DNA from: Campylobacterota bacterium
Lineage (GTDB): Bacteria; Campylobacterota; Campylobacteria; Campylobacterales; JALSKU01
DNA length: 5,250 bases
Direction: 5' to 3'
Assembly (NCBI GenBank): GCA_013153915.1
Contig: JAADDL010000087.1
Location: 1-5,250, forward strand
Numbering within the stretch: the stretch's first letter is position 1; each line of letters opens with the position of its first letter. The notes beneath the pieces were generated by a model. That model made no database searches and was not told the DNA's origin. It saw only the letters and a program-made list of their open reading frames with translations. The translations under genes were made by a program, and so were the position numbers. Positions 1 through 5,250 of the stretch are shown here, one piece after another.

Positions 1-1033
1 TTTGTGATTTTTCGGCCAATTTTCTAACCTCATCTGCAACTACCGCAAAACCTCTGCCGTGTTCTCCGGCTCGAGCGGCTTCTATGGCGGCGTTTAACGC
101 CAAAAGATTTGTTTGGTCTGCGATATCTTTTATCATTTCGACCATTTTTTCTATATCACTCATAGATTCGTTTAATTCATTGGCTTTGTTGCTAGCCTCC
201 ATTTGAGACGGTAAAAATTTATTTTCGTTCCACTCCAATAGTTGAGTTAGTTGCTCAAATACGTCGTTGTAAACGTTTTTGACCATATTTGACGACTCTT
301 TTAATCCTATAACAAGCTCTTTTAAAGTTTTTTGTATTTCTTTGATAGGATTTTCAATGATTTTAAAATTGTTTTCATCGTTTATAGATAATTCATTGTT
401 TAGTTTATGATTGTTGATATTTTCAAGTACATTTATGATTTCTTGAGCCTCTTTTTGGAAAAACTCTTTTCTCATTTTTGCTTCTTTTGCTCTTTCTGAA
501 AGTAAATTTCTAAGAGTTACGTAAGTTTTTACCACTTCTCCATCTTTTATGATAGGTTCTGCATATACATAAACAGGTATTATTTTTCCTTGTTTTGTTT
601 CTATTTCGGCTATGCCTATACCGCTTCTTTTTTGTTTTTCGTAGTCTAAGACCAGCTTACAGACTTTACACTCTTTCGGATTTTTAGGCCAAAGGATTTT
701 CGGAGCCTGAGGAATAGTAAGAGATTCGATATCTTGTTTTGAAAATCCCGTTATCTCTTCAAAACTTTTATTCCATATGACCATTTTTCTTTTAGGGTCG
801 GTTACAAACATGGCAACGGGAAAATTCATAATAAAGAAGTTCATTTCATAAGTTATGTTAATAACGTATTCAATGATAGAGTCCATTTTTTCTTGAATAG
901 AAGAATCGGAATTAAAATTTTTTATAAATTCTTCATCTACAACATTATTTTGTAACTTTATTATACATTCATTAATTTTTTGTTCAAGATTATTTTTTTG
1001 TTTGCTAATGTTATCGTTTTTTGAAAATAACAT
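1..1033 (-). CDS. Cytoplasmic PAS-domain methyl-accepting chemotaxis protein (C-terminus cut by window edge)
   Basis: This is a chemoreceptor that should control the CheA kinase through CheW in response to a signal sensed inside the cell. The visible 344 residues start at an ATG (1033-1031) with an AAAGGA ribosome site 7 bases upstream; no stop is reached before base 1. I see no hydrophobic membrane segment or signal peptide, so it is probably soluble. Residues 1-65 are polar and probably helical. A PAS domain covers about 66-178 (FPVAMFVTDPKRKMVIWN, then EEITGFS), with a CKVC pair at 122-125. A helical stretch (about 180-300) leads into the highly conserved signalling hairpin at 301-342, recognisable from IADQTNLLALNAAIEAARAG, GRGFAVVADEVRKLA. 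The missing part should be the returning helix. It lies 14 bases behind ppaC and probably shares its transcript. The ligand is unknown; a flavin, heme, metal or small metabolite are all possible. The family is certain, the sensory role is not. Confidence 0.95.
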   Translation of the reverse strand, partial: MLFSKNDNISKQKNNLEQKINECIIKLQNNVVDEEFIKNFNSDSSIQEKMDSIIEYVINITYEMNFFIMNFPVAMFVTDPKRKMVIWNKSFEEITGFSKQDIESLTIPQAPKILWPKNPKECKVCKLVLDYEKQKRSGIGIAEIETKQGKIIPVYVYAEPIIKDGEVVKTYVTLRNLLSERAKEAKMRKEFFQKEAQEIINVLENINNHKLNNELSINDENNFKIIENPIKEIQKTLKELVIGLKESSNMVKNVYNDVFEQLTQLLEWNENKFLPSQMEASNKANELNESMSDIEKMVEMIKDIADQTNLLALNAAIEAARAGEHGRGFAVVADEVRKLAEKSQ

Positions 1034-1047
1034 ATAAAAATCCTTTT

Positions 1048-1974
1048 TTATATCGTTGCGAAAACTTTCTCCAGATAAGGTACTACCTGTTTTTTTCTGC
1101 TTAAAACACCGGGCAGGTATGCCATAGAGTTTTCAAGCTTACATCCGAAAGCTTTCTCTATGGTTTCTTTATCGTCACTTACGACAAGAAGTTTAGAGCC
1201 CTCATTTATAATATCGGTCAAAAGTAGTAAAACGGTGTGCCTTTTGCCTTCTTCCTTTAATGCTTTCATATCTTTAAAAAGATCGTCAATCATATCGTCA
1301 AATACGCTAAGGTCAACCACTTCAAGCTGTCCAATGCCTACTTTTTTGCCGCTCATATCAAAGTCTTTATAGTCTCTTGTGATAAGCTCTCTCGGAGTTG
1401 CGCCCTTTACGGCGGATTTTACTAAAAACATCTCCATACCAAGTGCTTTTATATCTTTAACTCCCGCAATCTTTGCCAACTCTTCGGTAGCTTTTATATC
1501 CTCTTTAGTACAAGTTGGAGATTTGTAAATGACCGTATCGCTTAGTATGGCGCATAGCATGATGCCAGCCAAATCTTTAGGGATCTCCACTTTGTAGTAA
1601 TCAAACATATCTTTTATGATGGTGTTAGAGCATCCAACAGGTCTTAACCAACCCTCCAAAGGCGTAGTAGTAGTGATGTCTCCGAGTTTGTGATGGTCCA
1701 CTATACCGATAATATTTGCATCTTTTATATCTTTAGGAGCTTGAGCCAAGTCTGAATAGTCAACTATATAAAGATTTTCATCTTTATAAGAAGTTTTAAG
1801 TATCGGCTCATCAAAACCGAACTTATCGAGTATAAACTTTGTTTCAGGGTTTATCTCTCCCTGCTTTGCAGGTATTGCCTCATCTCCAAGTTGTGTTTTT
1901 AGATAAGCCAAAGATATAGCCGCACAGATAGAGTCCGAGTCGGGATTGATGTGTCCGCATACATACATTTTCAT
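1048..1974 (-). CDS. ppaC: Manganese-dependent (family II, DHH) inorganic pyrophosphatase
   Basis: This cytoplasmic enzyme hydrolyses pyrophosphate to two phosphates and so pulls biosynthetic reactions forward. The 308-residue length matches the family without inserted CBS domains (about 310). The N-terminal DHH domain shows the metal ligands in order: GHINPDSDS (His8, Asp12, Asp14), VDYSD (Asp72), VDHHK (Asp93-His94-His95) and SDT (Asp146). VGCSNT (113-118) and SPTCT (152-156) are also family motifs. The C-terminal DHHA2 domain carries the substrate-binding SRKKQ (292-296) close to the end. The first ATG is chosen over Met3 because an AAAGG ribosome site (1987-1983) lies 8 bases before it. 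The second motif reads VDYSD where Bacillus subtilis, as I recall, has VDHNE; the aspartate is kept. It is the first gene of a leftward pair with the chemoreceptor and is divergent from pglK. Nucleotide-sugar synthesis and glycan assembly release pyrophosphate, but a direct link to the pgl genes is only a guess. Confidence 0.96.
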   Translation of the reverse strand: MKMYVCGHINPDSDSICAAISLAYLKTQLGDEAIPAKQGEINPETKFILDKFGFDEPILKTSYKDENLYIVDYSDLAQAPKDIKDANIIGIVDHHKLGDITTTTPLEGWLRPVGCSNTIIKDMFDYYKVEIPKDLAGIMLCAILSDTVIYKSPTCTKEDIKATEELAKIAGVKDIKALGMEMFLVKSAVKGATPRELITRDYKDFDMSGKKVGIGQLEVVDLSVFDDMIDDLFKDMKALKEEGKRHTVLLLLTDIINEGSKLLVVSDDKETIEKAFGCKLENSMAYLPGVLSRKKQVVPYLEKVFATI

Positions 1975-2007
1975 ATTTTTTACCTTTTTATGGAAAATTT
2001 TTATGTA

Positions 2008-2016
2008 ATTGTATCA
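2008..2016 (-). promoter_or_regulatory. Candidate extended -10 promoter for ppaC-chemoreceptor
   Basis: Read on the minus strand this is TGATACAAT, an extended -10 element (TGn followed by TACAAT, five of six matches to TATAAT). It lies 33 bases before the ppaC ATG, leaving a short leader that holds the ribosome site. No -35 box is found at normal spacing. This is common for housekeeping promoters in Campylobacterota, which depend mainly on the -10 region. In such AT-rich DNA the match could be chance. Confidence 0.4.
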
Positions 2017-2060
2017 TTTTTATTTTAGCAAAACTTTACGGTAGATTTCAAATATACTTT

Positions 2061-2085
2061 TATTTTATCGCAATACGATAATATA
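2061..2085. repeat. Inverted repeat in divergent intergenic region, possible operator
   Basis: Two 10-base arms (2061-2070 TATTTTATCG and 2076-2085 CGATAATATA) are reverse complements at nine of ten positions, around a 5-base CAATA centre. The inner six bases, TTATCG/CGATAA, pair perfectly. The centre-to-centre spacing of about 15 bases and the dyad symmetry suit a dimeric regulator. It lies between the predicted promoters, about 25 bases upstream of the pglK -35 box and about 45 bases upstream of the ppaC -10. There is no T-run to suggest a terminator. Function is inferred. Confidence 0.45.
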
Positions 2086-2109
2086 TTGTTTATTATTTTT
2101 TGGTAAATA

Positions 2110-2140
2110 TTGACGTAAAAGATTATAAATAAGGTATAAT
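2110..2140 (+). promoter_or_regulatory. Probable sigma-70 type promoter for the pglK operon
   Basis: A TTGACG -35 box (2110-2115, five of six matches to TTGACA) and a perfect TATAAT -10 box (2135-2140) are separated by 19 bases, slightly longer than the optimal 17. Transcription would start near 2147, giving a leader of about 60 bases to the pglK ATG. It is the best promoter match in the 231-bp gap and faces the glycan operon, so pglK is probably the first gene of its transcript. Confidence 0.65.
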
Positions 2141-2149
2141 ATATAGACA

Positions 2150-2162
2150 TTTCAAATTGAAA
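2150..2162. repeat. Short perfect palindrome at the predicted pglK transcription start
   Basis: TTTCAAATTGAAA has two perfect 6-base arms around a single A. It begins about 10 bases after the TATAAT box, at or just past the predicted transcription start, where a bound repressor would block initiation. It is followed by another small AT palindrome (ATTTTAAAAT, 2163-2172). Short AT-rich palindromes arise often by chance in DNA of this composition, so the regulatory reading is weak. Confidence 0.3.
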
Positions 2163-2205
2163 ATTTTAAAATATTGTATTTATACCGTTTGGAGCGAAAA
2201 AATTT

Positions 2206-3897
2206 ATGATAAAAAAATTAAATACTCTATTGAACAAAAAAGATAAACAATATCTTTTGGGATTATTGATCTTTTCGGTAGTGATATCTTTGATAGAGAC
2301 TATAGGCGTGGGTATTATCATGCCTTTTATATCCGTTGCAAGTGATTTTAACCAAATAGAAAACAATCAATATATAAATTTTATCTATAAGTTTTTACAT
2401 ACCGACAAAATGCATTTCGTAATATATTTCGGCATCGGTTTGGTACTTTTTTATATTCTTAGAGCTGTTTTAAACTTAATATACTTTTATCTTCTAAATA
2501 GATTTTCGCAAGGCAGATACCATTTGCTCGCTTATAGGCTGTTTGAAAATTATATGGGTATGGAATATAAAAAGTTTCTCGATAAAAATTCTGCTCATTT
2601 GATAAAAAATATAGTAAATGAAGCTAACAATCTTGTTCAGATCGTATCCTCTTTTTTGTTTATGTTGAGTGAGATATTTGTATTGATTATGATATACGGT
2701 ATGCTTTTATACGTCAATTGGAAGATGACTCTTTTGTTGACGCTATTTTTATCCGTCAATGTTGCGCTTTTAAAGATATTCGTATCCACTAAGATCAAAC
2801 AATCGGGCAACGAAAGAGAGAAATTTCAAAAAAAATTTTATGAAATTATTACATCGTCGTTCGGAAATTTTAAAATTATAAAACTAAAGTCGAAGGATGA
2901 AAATATTTTGGACAATTTCGCTAAGGCAAGCTACGGATTTGCCAAAGCAAATATAAAAAATCAAACACTATCTCAATTTCCCAGGCTCTTCTTGGAAATG
3001 ATAGGTTTTAGTTTAGTTGCGATAATAGTAATATATCTTATTTTAAAGTATCAAACGGATATAAAGGGTGCATTGCCTGTTTTGATGGTATTTGTTTTGG
3101 GTCTTTATAGACTTATGCCTAGTGTCAATAGGATTTTTAACTCCTATAATCAAATAATTTTTTATCAAAATTCTTTGGATATTTTGCATAAAGAGTTTAT
3201 GTACGAGCCCGAAGAACTTGGAGACGAAGAGGTTGAATTTAAAGAAAAAATAGAGTTAAAAGATGTGGAATTCGGTTATCAAAAGGATAAGCCTATCATA
3301 AAAGGTTTTAATTTGGCTATTAAAAAGGGAGAAAAGATAGGAATTATAGGAGATAGCGGTAGCGGTAAATCCACTCTTGTAGATATAATTCTTGGTTTTT
3401 ATAAGATAGATAAAGGCGAGATGACGGTGGACGATATAAAGATAGACGAAAAAAATATCAAATCTTGGAGGCAAAAGATAGGATATATTCCTCAAACTAT
3501 ATATTTGACGGACGCGGATGTGGCAAGTAACGTAGCTTTTTTGGATGAGATAGACGAAAAAAGGGTAAAAGAGGTTTTATCTCAAGCGAATATTTTGGAT
3601 TTTCTTGAAAAGCACCATAACGGTATTTATACAAAAGTAGGGGAAAACGGGGTAAAATTAAGCGGAGGGCAAAAACAGCGTATAGCTATAGCGAGAGCCT
3701 TATACGCCGATCCCGAACTCTTGGTGCTTGATGAGGCGACTTCCGCGCTTGACAATGAAACCGAAGCGAAAATAATGGATGAGATATATAAAATAGGAAA
3801 AGACAAAACGATGATTATAGTAGCTCATAGAGTTTCCACGCTCGATAGGTGCGATAGGATTGTAAAGTTAAATGGAGGCTTTTTGTATGAAGACTGA
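2206..3897 (+). CDS. pglK: PglK-type ABC flippase for undecaprenyl-linked oligosaccharides
   Basis: In the inner membrane PglK uses ATP to move the undecaprenyl-diphosphate-linked glycan from the cytoplasmic to the periplasmic face, where PglB transfers it to asparagines. It is a half-transporter and acts as a homodimer. Residues 1-325 form the transmembrane domain with hydrophobic helices near 16-42, 70-98, 145-170, 173-195, 262-281 and 287-305. Residues 349-563 are the nucleotide-binding domain: Walker A GDSGSGKST (382-390), Q-loop Gln430, signature LSGGQ (485-489), Walker B LLVLDE with catalytic Glu510, D-loop SALD (513-516), switch His541. Length (563 versus about 564) and long shared stretches match C. 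jejuni PglK from memory, including GRYH, LYRLMPS.NRI and KIMDEIYKI. Arg86, Arg260, Arg302 and Arg309 fall where that protein also has arginines. GGAG (2191-2194) lies 11 bases before the ATG. It heads a glycosyltransferase operon. An O-antigen or lipid-A type exporter is the alternative, but the match favours PglK. Confidence 0.93.
   Translation: MIKKLNTLLNKKDKQYLLGLLIFSVVISLIETIGVGIIMPFISVASDFNQIENNQYINFIYKFLHTDKMHFVIYFGIGLVLFYILRAVLNLIYFYLLNRFSQGRYHLLAYRLFENYMGMEYKKFLDKNSAHLIKNIVNEANNLVQIVSSFLFMLSEIFVLIMIYGMLLYVNWKMTLLLTLFLSVNVALLKIFVSTKIKQSGNEREKFQKKFYEIITSSFGNFKIIKLKSKDENILDNFAKASYGFAKANIKNQTLSQFPRLFLEMIGFSLVAIIVIYLILKYQTDIKGALPVLMVFVLGLYRLMPSVNRIFNSYNQIIFYQNSLDILHKEFMYEPEELGDEEVEFKEKIELKDVEFGYQKDKPIIKGFNLAIKKGEKIGIIGDSGSGKSTLVDIILGFYKIDKGEMTVDDIKIDEKNIKSWRQKIGYIPQTIYLTDADVASNVAFLDEIDEKRVKEVLSQANILDFLEKHHNGIYTKVGENGVKLSGGQKQRIAIARALYADPELLVLDEATSALDNETEAKIMDEIYKIGKDKTMIIVAHRVSTLDRCDRIVKLNGGFLYED
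3874..3878 (+). promoter_or_regulatory. Ribosome binding site that fixes the GT2 start at 3887
   Basis: A full GGAGG lies inside the last codons of pglK, 8 bases before the ATG at 3887. An earlier in-frame ATG at 3872 overlaps this site directly and has no ribosome site of its own, so it would add five unlikely residues (MEAFC). This decides the start of the glycosyltransferase. Confidence 0.85.
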
Positions 3898-4726
3898 ACT
3901 ATTTTGTAGCGTTCTTACTCCAACATACAATAGAGAGAAAAAACTCCATAGAGTATATGAAAGTATTAAAAAACAGAGATTGCAAAAAATTGATAACGAC
4001 TATATTTTCGAATGGATTATCATAGATGACGGAAGTAGCGATAATACAAAAGAGTTAATCAAAAAATGGCAAAAAGAGGTAGACTGGAATATAATCTATA
4101 AATATCAACAAAATCAAGGCAAATGGAAAGCTTTGCAAGAGGGGATTAAGATAGCAAAAGGGGAACTTACTTTGATAGCCGATAGCGATGACGAGTTTTT
4201 GCCTGAAACATTTGAAACTTTTTATGACATTTGGAGTAAGTTTAGTAAAGAGGAAAAAGAAAAATGTTCAGGTATAGGCGTGCTTTGTCAAGACCAACAC
4301 GGCAATAGAGTGGGATGCGATTTTCCTGTAGAAAAAAGATTTGTACCTACCCAAGAAGTTGTTATGAAATGGAAAAATATACCTCTTGAAGAAACTTGGG
4401 CGGCGCTTAAAACTAAAAATCTAAAACTTGCGTTTTTAGATATACCCGATGAGGCAAAAAATTTAAAATTTATACCCGAGAGTTTTTTTTGGGATAGAAT
4501 AACTTATAAAATCGGAGGATATTCATATCCTTTAAATAGCGTTATAAGAGTATACTATAAAAATGAGGACGACAATATAAGTCATAATATTAGAGAAAAA
4601 TATCCCGAGAGTTTTTATTTTGAATCAAAATATTTTATAACTCACTATACTTTCGTGTTATTGAAATATCCCAAGAATTATCTAAAGCATTTGATTAAAT
4701 TTATCTATTTCGGCATAAAAAAATGA
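3887..4726 (+). CDS. Family 2 (GT-A fold) glycosyltransferase of the glycan operon
   Basis: This enzyme probably adds one sugar from a nucleotide-sugar donor to the growing undecaprenyl-linked glycan at the cytoplasmic membrane face. The 279 residues begin with the GT2 nucleotide-binding strand SVLTPTYNRE (8-17), followed by IIIDDGSSDNT (44-54) with the uridine-binding aspartates. QGKWKALQEGIKIAKGE spans 77-93, and the metal-binding DxD-type motif ADSDDEF is at 98-104. PESFFWDRI (197-205) is a likely acceptor-side acidic region that could carry the catalytic base. The C-terminus (about 246-279) is basic and aromatic without a clear membrane helix, suggesting peripheral membrane contact. The gene overlaps pglK by 11 bases and the next gene by 4, so translation is coupled. 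Outside the core motifs it does not resemble C. jejuni PglI, the GT2 of that pathway, as I recall it. Donor and linkage cannot be read from sequence. The upstream ATG at 3872 is rejected because it collides with the GGAGG. Confidence 0.9.
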   Translation: MKTELFCSVLTPTYNREKKLHRVYESIKKQRLQKIDNDYIFEWIIIDDGSSDNTKELIKKWQKEVDWNIIYKYQQNQGKWKALQEGIKIAKGELTLIADSDDEFLPETFETFYDIWSKFSKEEKEKCSGIGVLCQDQHGNRVGCDFPVEKRFVPTQEVVMKWKNIPLEETWAALKTKNLKLAFLDIPDEAKNLKFIPESFFWDRITYKIGGYSYPLNSVIRVYYKNEDDNISHNIREKYPESFYFESKYFITHYTFVLLKYPKNYLKHLIKFIYFGIKK

Positions 4727-5250
4727 AAATAAGTTTTGTGATATACTCTTTAGGTAGCGGAGGAGCGGAAAGAGTCGTTAGTTTGTTGGCAAATTATTTA
4801 GTAAACAATTATGAAGTAGAGATAATCACTTTTACGAAAAGTGAAAGCTTTTATAATTTGGATAACAAAATAGTTCATACGAAACTGGGGATAGATTATA
4901 TTTCAAAAAATAAAATCTTTACCGTTTTAAATTTCTTTAAAAGAGTTAAAAAATTATCGAGCCATCTTAAAAAATCAAACCCAAATATAGTGGTCTCTTT
5001 TATGACTCACACGAATATATTGTCCATAGTCGCCTCTAAAATAGCAAATAAAAAGATAATAATCTCGGAGAGGATAGCCTGTGATTTTTATGGTAAAAAA
5101 ATAAATATCATAAAAAATATAGTGTATAGATTTTGTGATTTGTTGATAGTGCAAACAAAAGGTGACGCCAAATATTATCGTGTAAAAAAAGAAATAATCC
5201 CAAACCCGATAGAAGCAAGATGCAAGTCTTCAACCGAAGAAAATATAGTT
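4723..5250 (+). CDS. Family 4 (GT-B fold) glycosyltransferase, PglH/PglJ-like (C-terminal half beyond window)
   Basis: This is probably a retaining glycosyltransferase that extends the lipid-linked glycan. The visible 176 residues are the N-terminal acceptor-binding half of a GT-B enzyme. They open with the hallmark KISFVIYSLGSGGAERVVS (2-20, glycine-rich loop GSGGAER at 11-17). Then come the second-strand pattern EVEIITF (31-37), FYNLDNKI (43-50), NPNIVVSFM (86-94), IIISER (112-117), and IIPNPI (158-163), which marks the approach to the interdomain linker. The donor-binding domain with the E-x7-E motif lies past base 5250. The ATG at 4723 overlaps the stop of the preceding gene (ATGA). No ribosome site precedes it, so it depends on coupled translation. 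C. jejuni PglH and PglJ, the GalNAc transferases of the N-glycan pathway, share these N-terminal patterns and lie in the same neighbourhood. PglH is the slightly better positional match, but the visible half does not settle which it is. Confidence 0.9.
   Translation, partial: MKISFVIYSLGSGGAERVVSLLANYLVNNYEVEIITFTKSESFYNLDNKIVHTKLGIDYISKNKIFTVLNFFKRVKKLSSHLKKSNPNIVVSFMTHTNILSIVASKIANKKIIISERIACDFYGKKINIIKNIVYRFCDLLIVQTKGDAKYYRVKKEIIPNPIEARCKSSTEENIV

Noticed and set aside
1034..1047. Possible terminator or promoter between ppaC and the chemoreceptor
   Set aside because: Only 14 bases are available and they hold the chemoreceptor ribosome site; no hairpin fits.
1160..1372. Open frame on the plus strand opposite ppaC
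   Set aside because: It is antisense to a well-supported enzyme gene, has no ribosome site that I can see, and its low-complexity Ser/Leu-rich translation resembles no family.
2086..2109. AT-rich run upstream of the pglK promoter as an UP element or terminator
   Set aside because: The composition is ordinary for intergenic DNA here. There is no stem followed by a T-run, and no gene converges on this region that would need a terminator.
2166..2366. Open frame on the minus strand overlapping the pglK start
   Set aside because: It lies opposite the pglK leader and first codons, and its translation looks like a reverse-strand shadow of the membrane-helix codons.
3256..3495. Open frame on the minus strand inside pglK
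   Set aside because: It is antisense to the Walker A region of the ABC domain and shows no recognisable domain.
4483..4490. Run of eight T inside the GT2 gene as a possible phase-variation tract
   Set aside because: Contingency tracts in Campylobacterota are usually longer and mostly poly-G/C. Eight T in AT-rich coding DNA is unremarkable, and the gene is in frame.
4475..4616. A 13-base direct repeat, CCCGAGAGTTTTT, at 4475-4487 and 4604-4616
   Set aside because: Both copies are in frame and encode PESF within the GT2. The first belongs to a likely functional motif; the second is probably coincidence rather than a mobile or recombination repeat.

Overview
The window is AT-rich with closely packed genes. 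Its protein content points to a member of the Campylobacterota (Epsilonproteobacteria), probably not Campylobacter itself. The main evidence is a 563-residue ABC transporter that aligns nearly end to end, as far as I recall the sequence, with Campylobacter jejuni PglK (WlaB), the lipid-linked oligosaccharide flippase of bacterial N-linked glycosylation. A cytoplasmic PAS-type chemoreceptor and a family II (DHH) inorganic pyrophosphatase also fit this phylum. The genus cannot be fixed from the sequence alone.

Left arm (1-1974, minus strand): a two-gene unit read leftwards. ppaC encodes a manganese-dependent family II inorganic pyrophosphatase. Fourteen bases after its stop comes a soluble methyl-accepting chemotaxis protein with a PAS domain, whose C-terminal end lies beyond base 1.

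Centre (1975-2205): a 231-bp divergent intergenic region. It holds a good promoter facing right (TTGACG / TATAAT), a plausible extended -10 facing left, and two inverted repeats. One is a near-perfect 10-bp-arm repeat between the two promoters. The other is a 13-bp palindrome at the predicted start of the rightward transcript.

Right arm (2206-5250, plus strand): a compact glycan-assembly operon. pglK is followed by a family 2 (GT-A) glycosyltransferase overlapping it by 11 bp, then by a family 4 (GT-B) glycosyltransferase overlapping by 4 bp (ATGA) and running off the window. The likely scheme is that the two transferases add sugars to an undecaprenyl-diphosphate-linked glycan on the cytoplasmic face and PglK flips it to the periplasm, for transfer to protein (or possibly to another surface glycan).

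The gene order differs from C. jejuni, where pglK is followed directly by pglH. Here a GT2 that does not resemble PglI sits between them, which suggests a lineage-specific glycan. I see no clearly novel system. The most interesting points are this variant pgl gene order, the pyrophosphatase-chemoreceptor pairing, the CxxC-containing PAS domain and the operator-like repeats.
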